DNA of 64,000 nt from Eledone cirrhosa (taxonomy: Eukaryota > Mollusca > Cephalopoda > Octopoda > Eledonidae). Of the stretch, positions 21,423-33,250 are shown piece after piece. The position numbers and the translations under genes were made by a program. Position 1 is the stretch's first letter. Every line of letters starts with the position of its first letter. The stretch spans positions 120,353,870 through 120,417,869 of the forward strand of contig OZ024742.1 in assembly GCA_964016885.1 (NCBI GenBank), written 5' to 3'. The notes beneath the pieces are model-generated. The model was given only the letters and a program-made list of their open reading frames with translations. It searched no databases and had not been told where the DNA came from.

Positions 21423-21813
21423 TACTAGTAATACTGATATTGTATGACAGTAGTATAGATACTGATGCTATATAGCTGCAGCACTGATACTGATATTGTA
21501 CAGCTACAATACTAATACTGATATTGTACAGCTACAATACTAATACTGATACTGATATTGTATAACTGTAGTATTAATACTGATATTGTATGACTGAAGT
21601 ATTAATACTGATACTGTATAACTGTTGTATCAATACTGATACTGTATAACTGTTGTATCAATACTGATACTGTATAGCTGTAGCACTGATACTGATATCA
21701 TATGACTGTTGTATTAATACTGATATCATATGACTGTTATATTATTACTGATATCATATGACTGTTATATTATTACTGATACTGTATGACTTGTATTAAT
21801 GCTGATAATACAG
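21423..21813. repeat. Minisatellite, 28-bp unit
   Basis: About 13 imperfect copies of a unit like AATACTGATACTGTATAACT plus GTTGTATC. Adjacent perfect copies start at 21604, 21632 and 21660. Variants alternate between GTATAACTG, GTACAGCTA and CATATGACTG. Confidence 0.9.
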
Positions 21814-21926
21814 GGCTGCAAGACCATACAGCCAACATGAACAGCAAACTTATGCAAGCAGGAAATATTTGTTCATTTGTGCTTTCCCTGAATCTTCCAA
21901 GTTTGCACTTTGGACTTTGTGTTACC

Positions 21927-22444
21927 ATATACACTTGTATATAGGCCAAGAAATATATGACAAAAAAAATCAATGGTAAAATGAGGGTTGGCTTACGTTC
22001 AAGGTCAATATTTTGCTGATTTTCACCAACTTCAAATTCTACGTAAATAAGGTGCTAAAATAGTTTTGCTTTGGAGGTGAATATTACAAATATTGCACTG
22101 GTTTCACTCTGGAGATGAAATTTGTTGTATCTATTGCTTCTTTTTAATGTGTTTAAATAAATATAGCCTTAAAGACAGTCAGAAACTGGTGAAAAATCAG
22201 TATGTAATGAAGTTGTGAAACAAAAACTATACTCTAAATGACACTTAAAACATTTTAAATATCAAATTATCAGAAGTTCATAAACATGTTCTCCACTCAT
22301 TAGAATTTTAAAACTGCACCATCTAACCATAATGTGTTGATTAATTGGCTTGGCTTATACACACGGTTTGGATTTTTGACCATTTCTCAGGAATAAAATA
22401 GAGGGTTGGCTTATATTCAGATCAGCTTATATTTGAGTATATAC
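21927..22444. mobile_element. Possible MITE with about 20-bp imperfect ends
   Basis: The left end ATATACACTTGTATATAGGC and the inverted right end (GTATATACTCAAATATAAGC on minus, ending at 22444) match imperfectly. The phrase GAGGGTTGGCTTA occurs near both ends. The interior 22203-22400 also occurs alone at 8240-8440. Superfamily unknown. Confidence 0.45.
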
Positions 22445-24750
22445 AGTAAATTCTGAAGTTTGTCAGTTGTTGTTGGATTAGTTCCCTTCCTTAATGTCTG
22501 TTCAAATGTACCTCTGCTTGCAAGCAAACTCATCTATGATGCTGTCATATCAGAGCGCCTCTTGGAATGGTGTACATGGTGAGATGGACAACTGAAAAGA
22601 TGGATTAGTGTGATCAAGTCAATTCTTCAACTGAATACTGGTCCTCACATATATGATGTTTGCTATTATTGGAACTGCAGCTGATAGATAATCCACGGTT
22701 CAGACTTCTGTGATTGCCAAGTGTTATTGGTTGATTGGTTTGGTTGGTTTCTGTTCATAATTCTGTGGAATCAGTGACCAGAGCCAGCTCAACTCATTTT
22801 AGATGAATCTCAACACACACACAATTTAGATATAATGATTTATAGACAATAAACATTCCGTTCTTGGAGATTGAATATTGTCCTTAACAGAAAAAATTCA
22901 CAAGTGATAAAGTGTTTACCTAATTCCACCCCCACCCCTGCTCCACTGACAAACCATTTGATTTAAATCTCTTGTTAACATGAACATTTATTTATTCTAG
23001 GGATTTGAGCATAGCAATCACTCATCAATTTTCAGGAATGGAGAATGAGCAAGGTGCTTAGTACAAACTTTCCTAAGAAAAAATAGAAATTCATAACTCT
23101 TCAGCTAAGAGGTCCTTTTGTTTCCCCCCTTCAACCCTTGAACAAGTATCAAGATGTTAAACTACAACACACCTAATAAAATGTTTGTTTGTTTAGTCTT
23201 CTGAAGCATAGAATAAGTTGCAATTCAAGTTAATGCCAGCGATTTAGTAACAAAGACAGAGAAGCATGTGAAATTATATTAAAATGGTTTGTATGGCCAT
23301 TTTTGTATTGTTCATCCTCCGACATCAATAAATGTGTAAATATACTGTGTAAATGGATTATAATATATATAATACTAAGAAAGGATAAAATTAAATTTTA
23401 AAATAGGAAAGATATATCTAATGCTAAGTATAACTGAAACAATGTCAAAAGTAACAAGGAAATAATATCTCTTGTTTTCTTGATATTGAACAAGAAAAGA
23501 AGTACTTAAAATGAATAAGTAAGAATTTCAAAAAAATTAAAATAATATATAGCTCTAGGTTCAGTTAGTTTCTCAAATCAAGAAACTATCTTATTTGGTT
23601 AAAACTAAATTCTAGATTTAGATTTTTTTTTTTTTTAATGACAACTGAAGGCAAAATAGTAAAATTTGCTTGCACAAAATCTGAAAAACAACATTATGTA
23701 TTGAATTTTATAAAGCCACATGATAACAATGTTTGAATGCTAACAGCTAAATATTAAATCATTTGAAAGTGAAAGCAATATACCATGCTTGTTTGAAAAT
23801 ATTCAGATACAATAAAAAAAATTATATATAAATAAAGGAAATTATAGTCTTAAAACCTCTATGTGCTGTTTAAATTTGAAAATAAAAATTTAATTTCTAG
23901 AAGAAAATCACTGATAGAATCTAATTCAAGATTTACATTGTTTAAATTACTGATAACTAAGTGATTATCAAATATATTTACAATAAAAATACTCAAAATT
24001 AAGCAATTTCTTTCCTCAAACTCCACTCATCATGTGACAATTTTATTTTCTTACTTCCATTAGTATCACGGAAAAACAGAGAACAGATGGCTAATGGTTT
24101 CATTGTCTTGTAATAGAGAATATCTACTAGATTTTGGTTAAATGGTTGCACTTTATACATTGCAATGAATTTCTATCAATTCTAGGCTAATGTTTGAAAT
24201 GAAGTACAGAACAGTAAATGTCTCTAGATTTTAAGTTAATGGCTACATTCTCTACAGAACAGTAGTAATATCTTACTATAAATATATGTTCACAATATTT
24301 AAACAGTATTTTGCAGATACATAAAGTGAATGTAGCAGACAATAAAAGATGAGTGCATAGTGAAAATTGAATCAATGTCTCCTTTGATATAATTACTGCT
24401 ATACCACAAACCATTTGATAAAACTCATGACTATATTTAGTCACTCTGTAATTTTTTTAATATGTTAGTCAAAAGATGAGGGACAATGCCCATGGCCTTT
24501 ATATGTTCTATGAGACTGGTGATCAATTTGAACATATGAAGGTTGATATCTACAGAGAAAATATGGGCCAGGATAAAATTTTAAGTATTGTAGTGCTAGA
24601 AAGGAAGGACTAGGTATGTAAAGTATGTAATGCAGGATATGGTCAGTATGACACAGTACGGTGATCAGGATAGACAAATGGTGGGGTTGATACATAGCTT
24701 AGGTGAATGAACATAGTTTGCAATTATTTATTTCAAAGGAGCAGAACTAA
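22445..24750. other. AT-rich stretch, no gene
   Basis: Nothing recognisable over 2.3 kb; open frames are short and AT-driven. The segment 24477-24700 weakly resembles 34490-34640 (CCATGGC block). Confidence 0.5.
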
Positions 24751-24800
24751 TTGTAACCCATACTACTGTGGAAAATAGACGTTAAATGATGATGATGATG
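24751..24800 (+). repeat. Minimal LINE 3' tail
   Basis: TGTAACCCATACTACTGTGG, then AGACGTTAAATGATGATG. Confidence 0.65.
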
Positions 24801-24840
24801 TAAAGAGAGTTATCAATTCACCAGTGATTGAAGAGTGTTG

Positions 24841-24950
24841 GTATGTCTAGCATGGAGAGAGAGGGGGAGAGAGGAAGAGAGAGAGGAGAGAGAGGGGGAG
24901 AAAGGAGGAGAGAGGAGAGGAGAAAGAGGAAGAGAGATAGGATAGATAGG

Positions 24951-24994
<44 letters not shown>

Positions 24995-24998
24995 CATG
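24841..24998. repeat. GA-rich microsatellite
   Basis: Imperfect GAGAGAGG units becoming pure (GA)n after 24954. Confidence 0.95.
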
Positions 24999-25102
24999 TG
25001 TGTAGAAATGAGTTTGTTAATTCTTTACTAGAGGACAGATCATTGAGAAAACATTTTTATATTTCTAAATTAACTCCTGCTAATTCAAGAGAGCATTCAA
25101 CC

Positions 25103-25325
25103 AATGGTGGTGGGTTGGTAGGAATTGGTAGAGTGTTGGACAACATGCTTTGTGACATATGGTGACAGCTCTTTATGTTCAGAGTTTAAATCCCGCCGAG
25201 GTTAGCTCTGCCTTTCTTCTTTACAGGATTGATAAAATAAACTACCAGTAATGCACTGGGGTCGATTTAATCGACTTTCTCCTCCCCCAAAAATTGTTGG
25301 CCTTGTGCCTAAATCAGAAACCATT
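25103..25325 (+). repeat. SINE family A, long form
   Basis: GGTGGGTTGGTAGGAATTGG head, B box GAGTTTAAATC, full body with GGTCGATTTAATCGACTTTC and 3' end TGGCCTTGTGCCTAAATCAG. Confidence 0.85.
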
Positions 25326-25421
25326 ATACATTCAATCCTTAACAAGTATAAATGTTTTAAAACAGGTTTGTTAATTCAAATGTTTAGAGTACATTTACTA
25401 GTGGACAGATCATTAAGAACA

Positions 25422-26091
25422 CTAGCAGAAAAACCACCCTTTGGGTGGTTTTCTGCTAGCATGTGTAGTGTGTATATTATATATTATACGCAAGTATATA
25501 TACATGTAGATATGATACATCAAATAAAATCATAATTGACAATATACACAGAAATTGAAGAGAGACTGCGTTACACTCTCTTATGTAATCAGTAAAGTAA
25601 TCCATGATACATTAAAAAAGATGATATATATAAACTGCATTAGGAGAAAATTAGTGACAGAAATATATAAATATTTATTTAAGCGATCACTAACCGGAAG
25701 TGTTGACATTTGCAAATTTTAAAGAAGTGAATCTTAAAATAAGCAACAAAATTATTTATATTTAATCAAGAATAACGAAATTTAGTAGATAAATTATGTA
25801 ATATTCATTCATTATTTATTTAAAGTATCGGTAGAGGGTCGGACGCCATGCTTTCCAGCATAGTTATGTCCTTTTGCGATCTGAGTTCAAACCCCCGCCA
25901 AGGTTGACTTTGCCTTTCATCCTTACGGGGGTCGATAAAATAAAGTACCAGTAATGCACTGGGTAATTGCTGGCCTTGTGCCTAAAGTAGAAACAATTAT
26001 TTATTTAAAGTAATGTAACTTATTTTACAAACGGGATAAAAAAATATATTCTGGACGCAGTCCCACACTCCTTACTTTATTATAGTTTAGA
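25422..26091 (-). mobile_element. Helitron-like element, family 2, carrying a SINE
   Basis: On minus it starts TCTAAACTATAATAAAG after an A (26091) and ends at 25422 in CTAG before a T. The 3' end is a palindrome of about 17-bp arms (CTAGCAGAAAAACCACCC and its complement), so the hairpin includes the terminal CTAG. A SINE (25828-25995) sits inside. Matches 30946-31477 over most of its length in opposite orientation. No replicase is encoded. Confidence 0.6.
25828..25995 (+). repeat. SINE family A, short form, in the Helitron-like element
   Basis: Begins inside the A-box region (TCGGTAGAGGGTCGGACGCC), has GAGTTCAAACC, and lacks the segment missing from short forms. An exact 17-bp target duplication, ATTATTTATTTAAAGTA, flanks it (25811-25827, 25996-26012). 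This dates the SINE after the Helitron-like insertion. Confidence 0.9.
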
Positions 26092-26363
26092 TTGGTAGTA
26101 AACTAACGACTTTAATGTTTAATCTGATGCAGTCATTGAGCTGGTTTATACTTTTCAAGAATGTCTTATTAATGTTGTTTAACTGAATAGACAATTTTAC
26201 ACATTCTTAACAACTAGTTCAATAAATAAATTACTGATGTGTTAACAGTGTTTTGTTTCAATCCAATTATGTACTACAAAATATATCTATAGATTTGAGT
26301 TAAATCTCTAACAGACTACTCAACCATAAGGTAGAAGTTGTTCTTGTCATCAATGAAGCGAAA
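26092..26363. other. No gene seen
   Basis: AT-rich. Confidence 0.4.
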
Positions 26364-26760
26364 CCTACAGGCAGTAGGCACCTCCTAACCAAAAATACAC
26401 CCCCCATCCCAATACCCCTACCCCCACCACCATCTACACCACCCCTTTCTCTGTAAAGTTATGTTGTTACCACAACATCCAGTCCTAAATAAATGAGGTC
26501 GTGTAGGTATCACAACAAAAAAAAAACACACAGTCCACGCTGTAATGTAGCCATGTAGGTAACACGGTAAAAACCTCCCAGTCCACACTGTAAACGTGGT
26601 TGGTGTTGGGAAGGGCATCCAGCTGTAGAAAACCCGCCAGACAGTCCTATATGAGCGAGACGACCAATCTTGCCTCACGTGGGACAATTCCCGTCTAAAC
26701 CCATGCTAGCGTGGAAGATGGACGTTAAGCGATGATGATGATGATGATGATGATGCTGCT
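26364..26760 (+). repeat. LINE-tailed dispersed repeat, subfamily with AAACCTAC start
   Basis: Starts AAACCTACAGGCAGTAGGCA, has C-rich ACACCCCCCATCCC, diverged 40-bp units (ACACACAGTCCACGCTGTAA), GGAAGGGCATCCAGCTGTAG and the end CATGCTAGCGTGGAAGATGG plus (GAT)n. A copy at 55324-55711 starts at the same point, which suggests a defined unit rather than random truncation. Confidence 0.75.
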
Positions 26761-27937
26761 GCTGCTGAATGAAGGGAAATTAAAACTAAAGTATTATACA
26801 ATTTGTTTTAGGAAAACAATGACAGTTTCCATGACCATGTTCTCAAATAATTTTGTAAATAATCAATAATTTGGGGGGGGAAGATCTGCCCACTAGCACA
26901 GACATTATTAACATTTGAATTAACAAATCTTTATTTAGATATTTTCTGCTAAATCATTACAGGGTGTTTGTTAAGTATTAAAAACAATCTACATTTCTTC
27001 ATTTCAGAACATTAGCAGGCAGAAGAGCATTAACCATTAAATACAATATGCCAAAATATGCAATTTATATGGAAGAAATGCAACTGTAATCTGTATTATG
27101 AAATAGAAAAGGCAATACAAATGTAAATGAAGCATCTGTAATTGATATTTCGTTACAATTTACAAGTGATAATCACTTCTTACATTGGCACAAAGCCATT
27201 AATGTATAATAGACAGGTATAGTTCATTGAATTTTATTACACAAGTCATGTGGAATGTAAAGTTTATTCACTTGACAGGATTTGAAACTAAAGGGATGAA
27301 TCTAAAATATCATAAAACGTTTAGTCTGATGGCATACCATTTTTGCCATTCCAGCTTCCACCCACCCTCATACAACCTGGATACTATTTACTATAAATTT
27401 GAAAATTATCAATAATGCAGTTTTGATTTATTTATACTTGCCATGATCCAATTTTGGTCACCACAGAATAGTAGTTAAACCTCTGTATATGTAATATGAT
27501 TGTGTATGTGCACATGCTTGCATGTATGAGTATGTAGGTATGTACATGTGTCAGTGCATGTGTGAGTATGAATGTGCACATGCTTGCATGTATCATCATT
27601 TGCTTTTAGATCAGCTGACTCACCAATCATCAAAAACTGCACCCTCAAATATGATCTGGCTAGTCATAGCAAAGAATAATTTCTGACAATGTAGACATTA
27701 AGGCTTTTAGCATCCTATTGACAATATCCTTTAGTGAAAACTTTTTCTCAGCTTTCCTAATAGCTGTGTACGCACTTACTGCTTCGGTTCATTCTGCTGT
27801 TTCATATTGCTGCCATTTCATTTACGCTGTTCTATTCATTAAACATGCCATACCACTGCATATGTGCCATCTGTTCCTTTTGTCAATGACTTGCATCAAT
27901 AAACACACATATACACATGCACTCACCTACACATGCT
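26761..27937. other. AT-rich stretch, no gene
   Basis: 26905-26965 resembles 57875-57935 (CATTTGAATTAACAAA and GCTAAATCATT), an old shared repeat. Otherwise nothing recognised. Confidence 0.45.
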
Positions 27938-27948
27938 CACACACACAC

Positions 27949-27984
<36 letters not shown>

Positions 27985-28004
27985 ACACACACACACACAC
28001 ACAC
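27938..28004. repeat. CA microsatellite
   Basis: About 30 CA units with single-base interruptions. Confidence 0.95.
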
Positions 28005-28813
28005 GGTATCTCAGTTCTCACCAACCATTCTTGCTATCAGCATAATGTTAGTGAAATACAAAGTAAATCGAGCATGAAACGAAGGAATAAAGCAAGGAGA
28101 AAGGCAGCAATGGAGAATGGTAATTAGAAGCTAGGCCTGGGGGACCAGAATACTGAATTGCACAACAAGGAAGAAAACAGAACGAGTTGACTAAAAATGT
28201 TAAAGGGAAAATGTGATGTTTGCACAGTTTAGGATTTAGATGTGACATTTATTTATGAAAGAAAACCAGTGAAGACCAATGCTGCCCATGACCAAAACTG
28301 AGATAAATAAAACCCAAAATGAAAAGCTCTATTAGAATAAATGATCTTTCTCTTATAGGATTATCTATTGAATTGAGAAGGATTGAATGGAGAACTCAAT
28401 GGAAAAGAGAAAATAAGTTAGAGAAAGATAGAGGGATAAAGAGGAAGGTAAAAGAGATTAGATAGAGGATAAAGATAAGGAAAAGAAGGCTAGTAAAGAG
28501 TATTGTGTTACAATAGATGTACAAAGCAGAAATTAGTGTTTCTAATGCTATGCTGGCTTGAAACATTCTATTCGGATTGATTTCAATGCCACATTAAAAT
28601 AAGTGTTGTTTCGTTCCAGCTTATTTTAATCTCTTCTAGAGATCCCATCTTGAATTAGCAGAGCTGTTGTTGTTGTTTGGTAGTCTTGTGGAACAAATCT
28701 AAAGTACAGATAGAGTTTTTCAAATAATAGTTAGTGATGTACAGATTCTTCAGCAAACGCAGTATGCTTTGGTTTAGTCTCAGAACAATTCTTATGTGCA
28801 ATTTGGTTTTTGT
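28005..28813. other. No gene seen
   Basis: Purine-rich AAGAGAGATAGAG segment near 28400-28500; otherwise featureless. Confidence 0.45.
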
Positions 28814-28831
28814 GAGTTACAGAGTAATAAT

Positions 28832-29018
28832 TGTTTCTACTATTGGCACAAGGCCAGAAATTACCCAGTGCATTGCTGGTACTTTATTTTATCGACCCCG
28901 TAAGGATGAAAGGCAAAGTTAACCTCGGCGGGATTTGAACTCAGAATGGCAAGGGCCGTAACTCTATGTGTCAAAGCATGGCGTCCGACCCTCAACCGAT
29001 ACTGCCAATCCACCGCCC
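28832..29018 (-). repeat. SINE family A, short form, exact target duplication
   Basis: Minus-strand order: CGGTGGATTGGCAGTATCGG head, GAGTTCAAATCCCGCCGAGG box B, body, TGCCAATAGTAGAAACAATT end. It is flanked by the exact 18-bp repeat GAGTTACAGAGTAATAAT (28814-28831, 29019-29036). The target repeat and little decay suggest a young insertion. Confidence 0.95.
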
Positions 29019-29376
29019 GAGTTACAGAGTAATAATAATTTAAAGTGTGTTATAGTTGGTTATCTAGCCTGCTTTAAAAGATGTATATATGTACTTACTG
29101 CAGCAGTGATAAATGATAAATTAAACCATTCAGAGGTAATCATGGTGAATTAAACCAGTCAGTATATGAGAAACAATTAAGAATTGATGAAATATCCAAA
29201 ATACTGCCATCTCTCTTATATAATTTTTTTACTCATATAGTAATGAGTTCTTACATGCTCTTTGCTTAACATACTTGTTAACAGAATAATCTATTCACTG
29301 TCTACATCATGCAAAATAGCTATGTCATCTACAAACGTCTGTTATTTTTAGAGCCAGTAGTTCCTAAACTGGTTAC

Positions 29377-29595
29377 TAGAGAGGACATTCTGGTTGACAG
29401 AGCATCGGACAACATGCTTTGCAGCATCGAGTTACGGCCCTTTACTTTCTGAGTTCAAATCTCACTACGGTTAGTTTTGCCTTTCATCCTTACAGGGTCG
29501 ATAAAATAAAGTACCAGTAACTAACTGGGGTCAATCTAATTGACTTTCCCCTCCCCCAAAATTGCTGGCCTTGTGCCTAAATCAGAGACGATTAT
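29377..29595 (+). repeat. SINE family A, long form, degenerate head
   Basis: CTGGTTGACAGAGCATCGGA head, GAGTTCAAATCTCACTACGG, full long-form body. No obvious target duplication. Confidence 0.85.
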
Positions 29596-29599
29596 TAGG

Positions 29600-30737
29600 A
29601 AAAGTTTCCTTTTAACAAAGATGCTGCTAGGTTCATTGACACCTTTTTGAAATGTCTTCCTCTATCATTATTTGAAGTGTTGAGTAACCCCCTCTTCCAA
29701 TGTAATAGAGTAGAAGACACTACAATCGAGGTGTAAAACAAAAACTAAGAATCAGTGGGTTGAAAATATTTGAGCATATGCTTTTGAAATATTTTAAAGT
29801 AAGACAAATGGATCTAAATTCAATTTTGAGGGAACATACAATTTTTGTGTGTCAGTGTTTTATCCCAGTGTTTTGATAATATTTTATAAAGATAAATCCA
29901 TATTCCCAAACACAAAGAATACCTGCTTGTTTTAGATAATAATTCACATAGTAGATGTCACAAAAGCTTTACTTCTACACAGAATTTTCTTTCTATAAAT
30001 TACACTTGCTTTTGTAATAGTTGCCAACAGTCCAGGGAACAATATATACAATGAGTAATGAGAGCCCTGTTTTTGAATTATCTCACAATTTCAATTTATG
30101 ACCAGTAATAGTTTTAACCCTTCAGTATATATTCGCTTTAACTTACCATAAATGTTGATTAATGACAATAACTGAGTCAACTTGAGGTAGACTATTTTCC
30201 TTTTATTCATTGCAATAACATTTGCTTGCTTTTTATTTTTATCTTCTATTTTTGTTTTCACTTGTGCAGGAACAATGGTTTCTACTTTACTGCAGTGATC
30301 TTTAACATATTCCTTTACTTTCCAAAACACTTAACATCTCTCGTTCACTCCTCTTTCAACAGTTGAACAACAGTTTTCTATTTTTTACATTGCTTTAGAA
30401 CAGAATTAAGCTAGTGATTTATCTTCATCTTTAGCTTTTAAATTAATTGGTTGAGATGATTCACACCTTTCATTTGAAATATCTTTATATTCTAACATAA
30501 ATAAAACCAAACATATTCTATAGGGCTTAAATGAAATTAAAGGATGAGCTGCAGGGTAATATACTTATTTATTATATAATAAATTGTAAACAATAATGTT
30601 ACAGGTTTCCAACAGACCAAACACAAATTCAATGCATTTTGATAATGAGTGTCTAACTAGAAGCTAGGAGCTGTGTTCATAAAATGATGGATTTTCAGTT
30701 TATTTGGTGATGTTTGTATCCTATACCAATATAAATC
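29600..30737. other. AT-rich stretch, no gene
   Basis: No recognisable feature; one 79-codon minus frame (30091-30330) is lysine-rich without a known domain. Confidence 0.45.
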
Positions 30738-30885
30738 ACACGCACACAGCTTCTGTACAGTTTCTGTCAACAAAATTCTATTCACAAGGTATTGAACAAC
30801 AAGTGCTGTGCAGTGTGTTTAAACACAGCACCACATAATTGTGAAGCTAAAACTTTAAGCACATGGCCATACCTCCTGTGCCCAA
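30738..30885 (-). repeat. tRNA-related SINE, family C, decayed
   Basis: On minus it reads GGCCATGTGCTTAAAGTTTT at the head and ends with CAGAAACTGTACAGAAGCTG. It matches 59345-59523 in plan. Family C has a head of the type GGCAT(A/T)GCTGTGTGG. Confidence 0.55.
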
Positions 30886-30945
30886 AGTAATAACAGGATC
30901 TTGCCAAGAATGATACAAGCAAACCTTTGAGTTAATACACAATAA

Positions 30946-31477
30946 TCTAAACTATAATAAAGGAAGGTCTGCGGCACTGCGTACGGTTTATTTTTTTATC
31001 CTGTTAGTAAAATAAGTTGGATTACTTTGAATAAATAATGAATGAATATTACATAATTTATCTACTAAATTTCGTAAACAAAAATAATTTTGTAAAAATA
31101 AATAATTTAAAGTTGACTTCTTTTCAAAGTTGCACTTCCAGTATATCGTTGCCACCACCACCACCACTTCAACTACCATATATATAGAAAGAGAGAGTGT
31201 GTGATGTCAACACTTCCGGTGGCGATCACTTAAATAAACATACTAATTTTCTGTCACTAATTTTCTCCTAATGCAGTTTATATATAATATCGTCTTTTTT
31301 TAATGTATCATGGATTACGTTACTGATTACATAAGATTCGTTCAATTTCAGTTTATATTGTCAATTACGATTTTATTTGATGTATCATATCTACATGTAT
31401 ATATAGTTGCGTATAATATCAATATACACACTACACGTGCTAGCAGAAAACCACCCGAAGGGTGGTTTTTCTGCTAG
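30946..31477 (+). mobile_element. Helitron-like element, family 2
   Basis: Starts TCTAAACTATAATAAAGG after an A and ends in a hairpin closing with CTAG (31474-31477) followed by T. The loop reads GAA between CCACCC and GGGTGG. Same family as 25422-26091; internal differences include an extra (CCA)n and TATATAGAAAGAGAGAG segment. No coding capacity. Confidence 0.6.
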
Positions 31478-31483
31478 TCATAA

Positions 31484-31660
31484 TAATAATCTTTATCAAA
31501 GGCACAAAGCCAGAAATGGGGGGGGGGGGCAATCAATTAAATCTAGTCCCAGTACTTGATTGGTAAATTTGACATAAGCAGGATTTTAATTTGAAACATA
31601 GTGAGCCAGAACACATACTGCTAGACAGTTTGTCCAATGATCTAATGATTCTATCTATCC
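31484..31660 (-). repeat. SINE family B, decayed
   Basis: GGCACAAAGCCAGAAATGGG start, CCAGTACTTGATTGGTA, and GACAGTTTGTCCAATGATCT near the head on minus. A G-run interrupts the tail. Confidence 0.65.
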
Positions 31661-32049
31661 TCCTACTTTCTAAATAATAATAATAATGCTTTCTTTATTT
31701 ATTTTAATAATAATAATTTCTAACATAAGTATGTAACAAGTCATGGGAGAAGGTTATAGCAAAAATATTTAACCCTGCAACTAGACTGATACTATTTTAC
31801 CAACTCTAGAGGATGAAAGACAAGCTTGATTCTGTATTTAATCACAGAACATACAAGGTCATAAAATACTGCTATTAGTGATGTTCAAACTTGCACTACA
31901 TGTAAATAAGCAGTCACCAAAAATAGTTTTTATACCTCAACATTTGGACTTAAGAAGATGAGTGCTTATAAACTGTAATGGCAATGAAATACATTCATAA
32001 CTCTTACCCCAATGTTAAGGTAGCTGCAACATGATCCCAGCTCAACCTT

Positions 32050-32260
32050 TTACATACTAAACCATCTGAAAGCACCCAATGGTTCTATGTTACTAGGCTA
32101 TTCATTTTAAATGCCTTACATCAGAATTTTATTTAAGAAACTATGTTAAGCTATGCTCCAAACACGAGCTTAATAATAAAAAAGTTAGTTATATTTCTAA
32201 ATCCTTCTAATTTCCTAATTATTTTTTTTAAAAAATCTCAAATTAATAAGCAATACTTTC
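32050..32260 (+). repeat. Old dispersed repeat (pair with 8690-8920)
   Basis: Shares AAGCTATGCTCCAAACACGA-like and CGAGCTTAATAATAAAAAAG-like blocks with the other copy. Family unknown. Confidence 0.5.
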
Positions 32261-32275
32261 CATTAAAAATATAAT

Positions 32276-32459
32276 TGTTTCTACTTTTGGCACAAGGCCA
32301 GTAATTACCCAGTGCATTACTGGTACTTTATTTTATCGACCCCGTAAGGATGAAAGGCAAAGTTTACCTCGGTGGGATTTAAACTCAGGCGATAAAGGAC
32401 TGTAACTCTATGCTGCAAAGCATGGTGTCCAACTCTCTACCGATACTGCCAATCCACCA
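32276..32459 (-). repeat. SINE family A, short form, exact target duplication
   Basis: Flanked by an exact 16-bp repeat CCATTAAAAATATAAT (32260-32275, 32460-32475). Short-form body; box B reads GAGTTTAAATC. Confidence 0.95.
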
Positions 32460-32547
32460 CCATTAAAAATATAATAAAAGGTTAAAATACTCATAGCGAG
32501 AGAAAAAGTGTTTACTATATTATTATTATTAGTAGTATTATTATTAA

Positions 32548-32762
32548 GGGTGGTGGATTGGCAGTATCGATAGAGAGTCCATGCTTTGCAGCATAGAGTT
32601 ACGGCCCTTTATGATCTGAGTTCAAATCTCGCTGAGGTTAACTTTGCCTTTCATCCTTTCGGGGTCGATAAAATAAAGTACCAGTCACGCACTGGGGTCG
32701 ATTTAATCAACTTTCCCCTCCCCCAAAATTGCTGGCCTTGTGCCTATATAAGAAACCATTAT
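32548..32762 (+). repeat. SINE family A, long form
   Basis: GGTGGTGGATTGGCAGTATC head, GAGTTCAAATCTCGCTGAGG, long-form segment with GGGGTCGATTTAATCAACTT. A (TTA)n precedes it. Confidence 0.9.
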
Positions 32763-32777
32763 TAAAAACTATGACAA

Positions 32778-33000
32778 TAATTGCTTCTACTTTTAGAACA
32801 AGGCCAGCAATTTGAAAGGAAGGGGAAAGTCGATTAAATTGGACCCAGTGTGTTAACTATTCTTTACTTTATCAACTCTGTAAGGATGAAAGGCAAAGCT
32901 AACCTCGGTGGGATTTGAACTCAGAATGTAAAAGGACATAACTATATGCTGCAAAGCATGTCCTCCGATGCTCCACCGAAACTGCCAATCCACTGCCCGA
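32778..33000 (-). repeat. SINE family A, long form
   Basis: Minus-strand copy with GAGTTCAAATCCCACCGAGG and head GGCAGTGGATTGGCAGTTTC. Confidence 0.9.
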
Positions 33001-33016
33001 AGAGCTATAATAATAA

Positions 33017-33234
33017 TGGTTTTTGATTTAGGCACAGGGCCAGCAATTTTGAGGGAGGGGAAAGGTGATTAAATTAACCCCAGCATGTTACTTATCCTTT
33101 ACTTTATTGACCCCCTTAAGGATCAAAGGCAAAGCTAACCTCAGTAGGATTTGAATTCAGAACAATGAGACATAACTCTATGCCACAAAGCATGTTGTCC
33201 GACGCTCTACCGATACTGCCAATCCACTGCCCTA
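33017..33234 (-). repeat. SINE family A, long form, exact target duplication
   Basis: Flanked by the exact 16-bp AGAGCTATAATAATAA (33001-33016, 33235-33250). It was inserted at the head end of the preceding SINE copy. Confidence 0.9.
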
Positions 33235-33250
33235 AGAGCTATAATAATAA

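Noticed and set aside
21423..21813. CRISPR-like array
   Set aside because: Units are contiguous 28-bp tandem repeats without unique spacers.
25422..25462. Rho-independent terminator-like hairpin
   Set aside because: The setting is eukaryotic and the same hairpin forms the end of a repeated Helitron-like element (also at 31440-31477).
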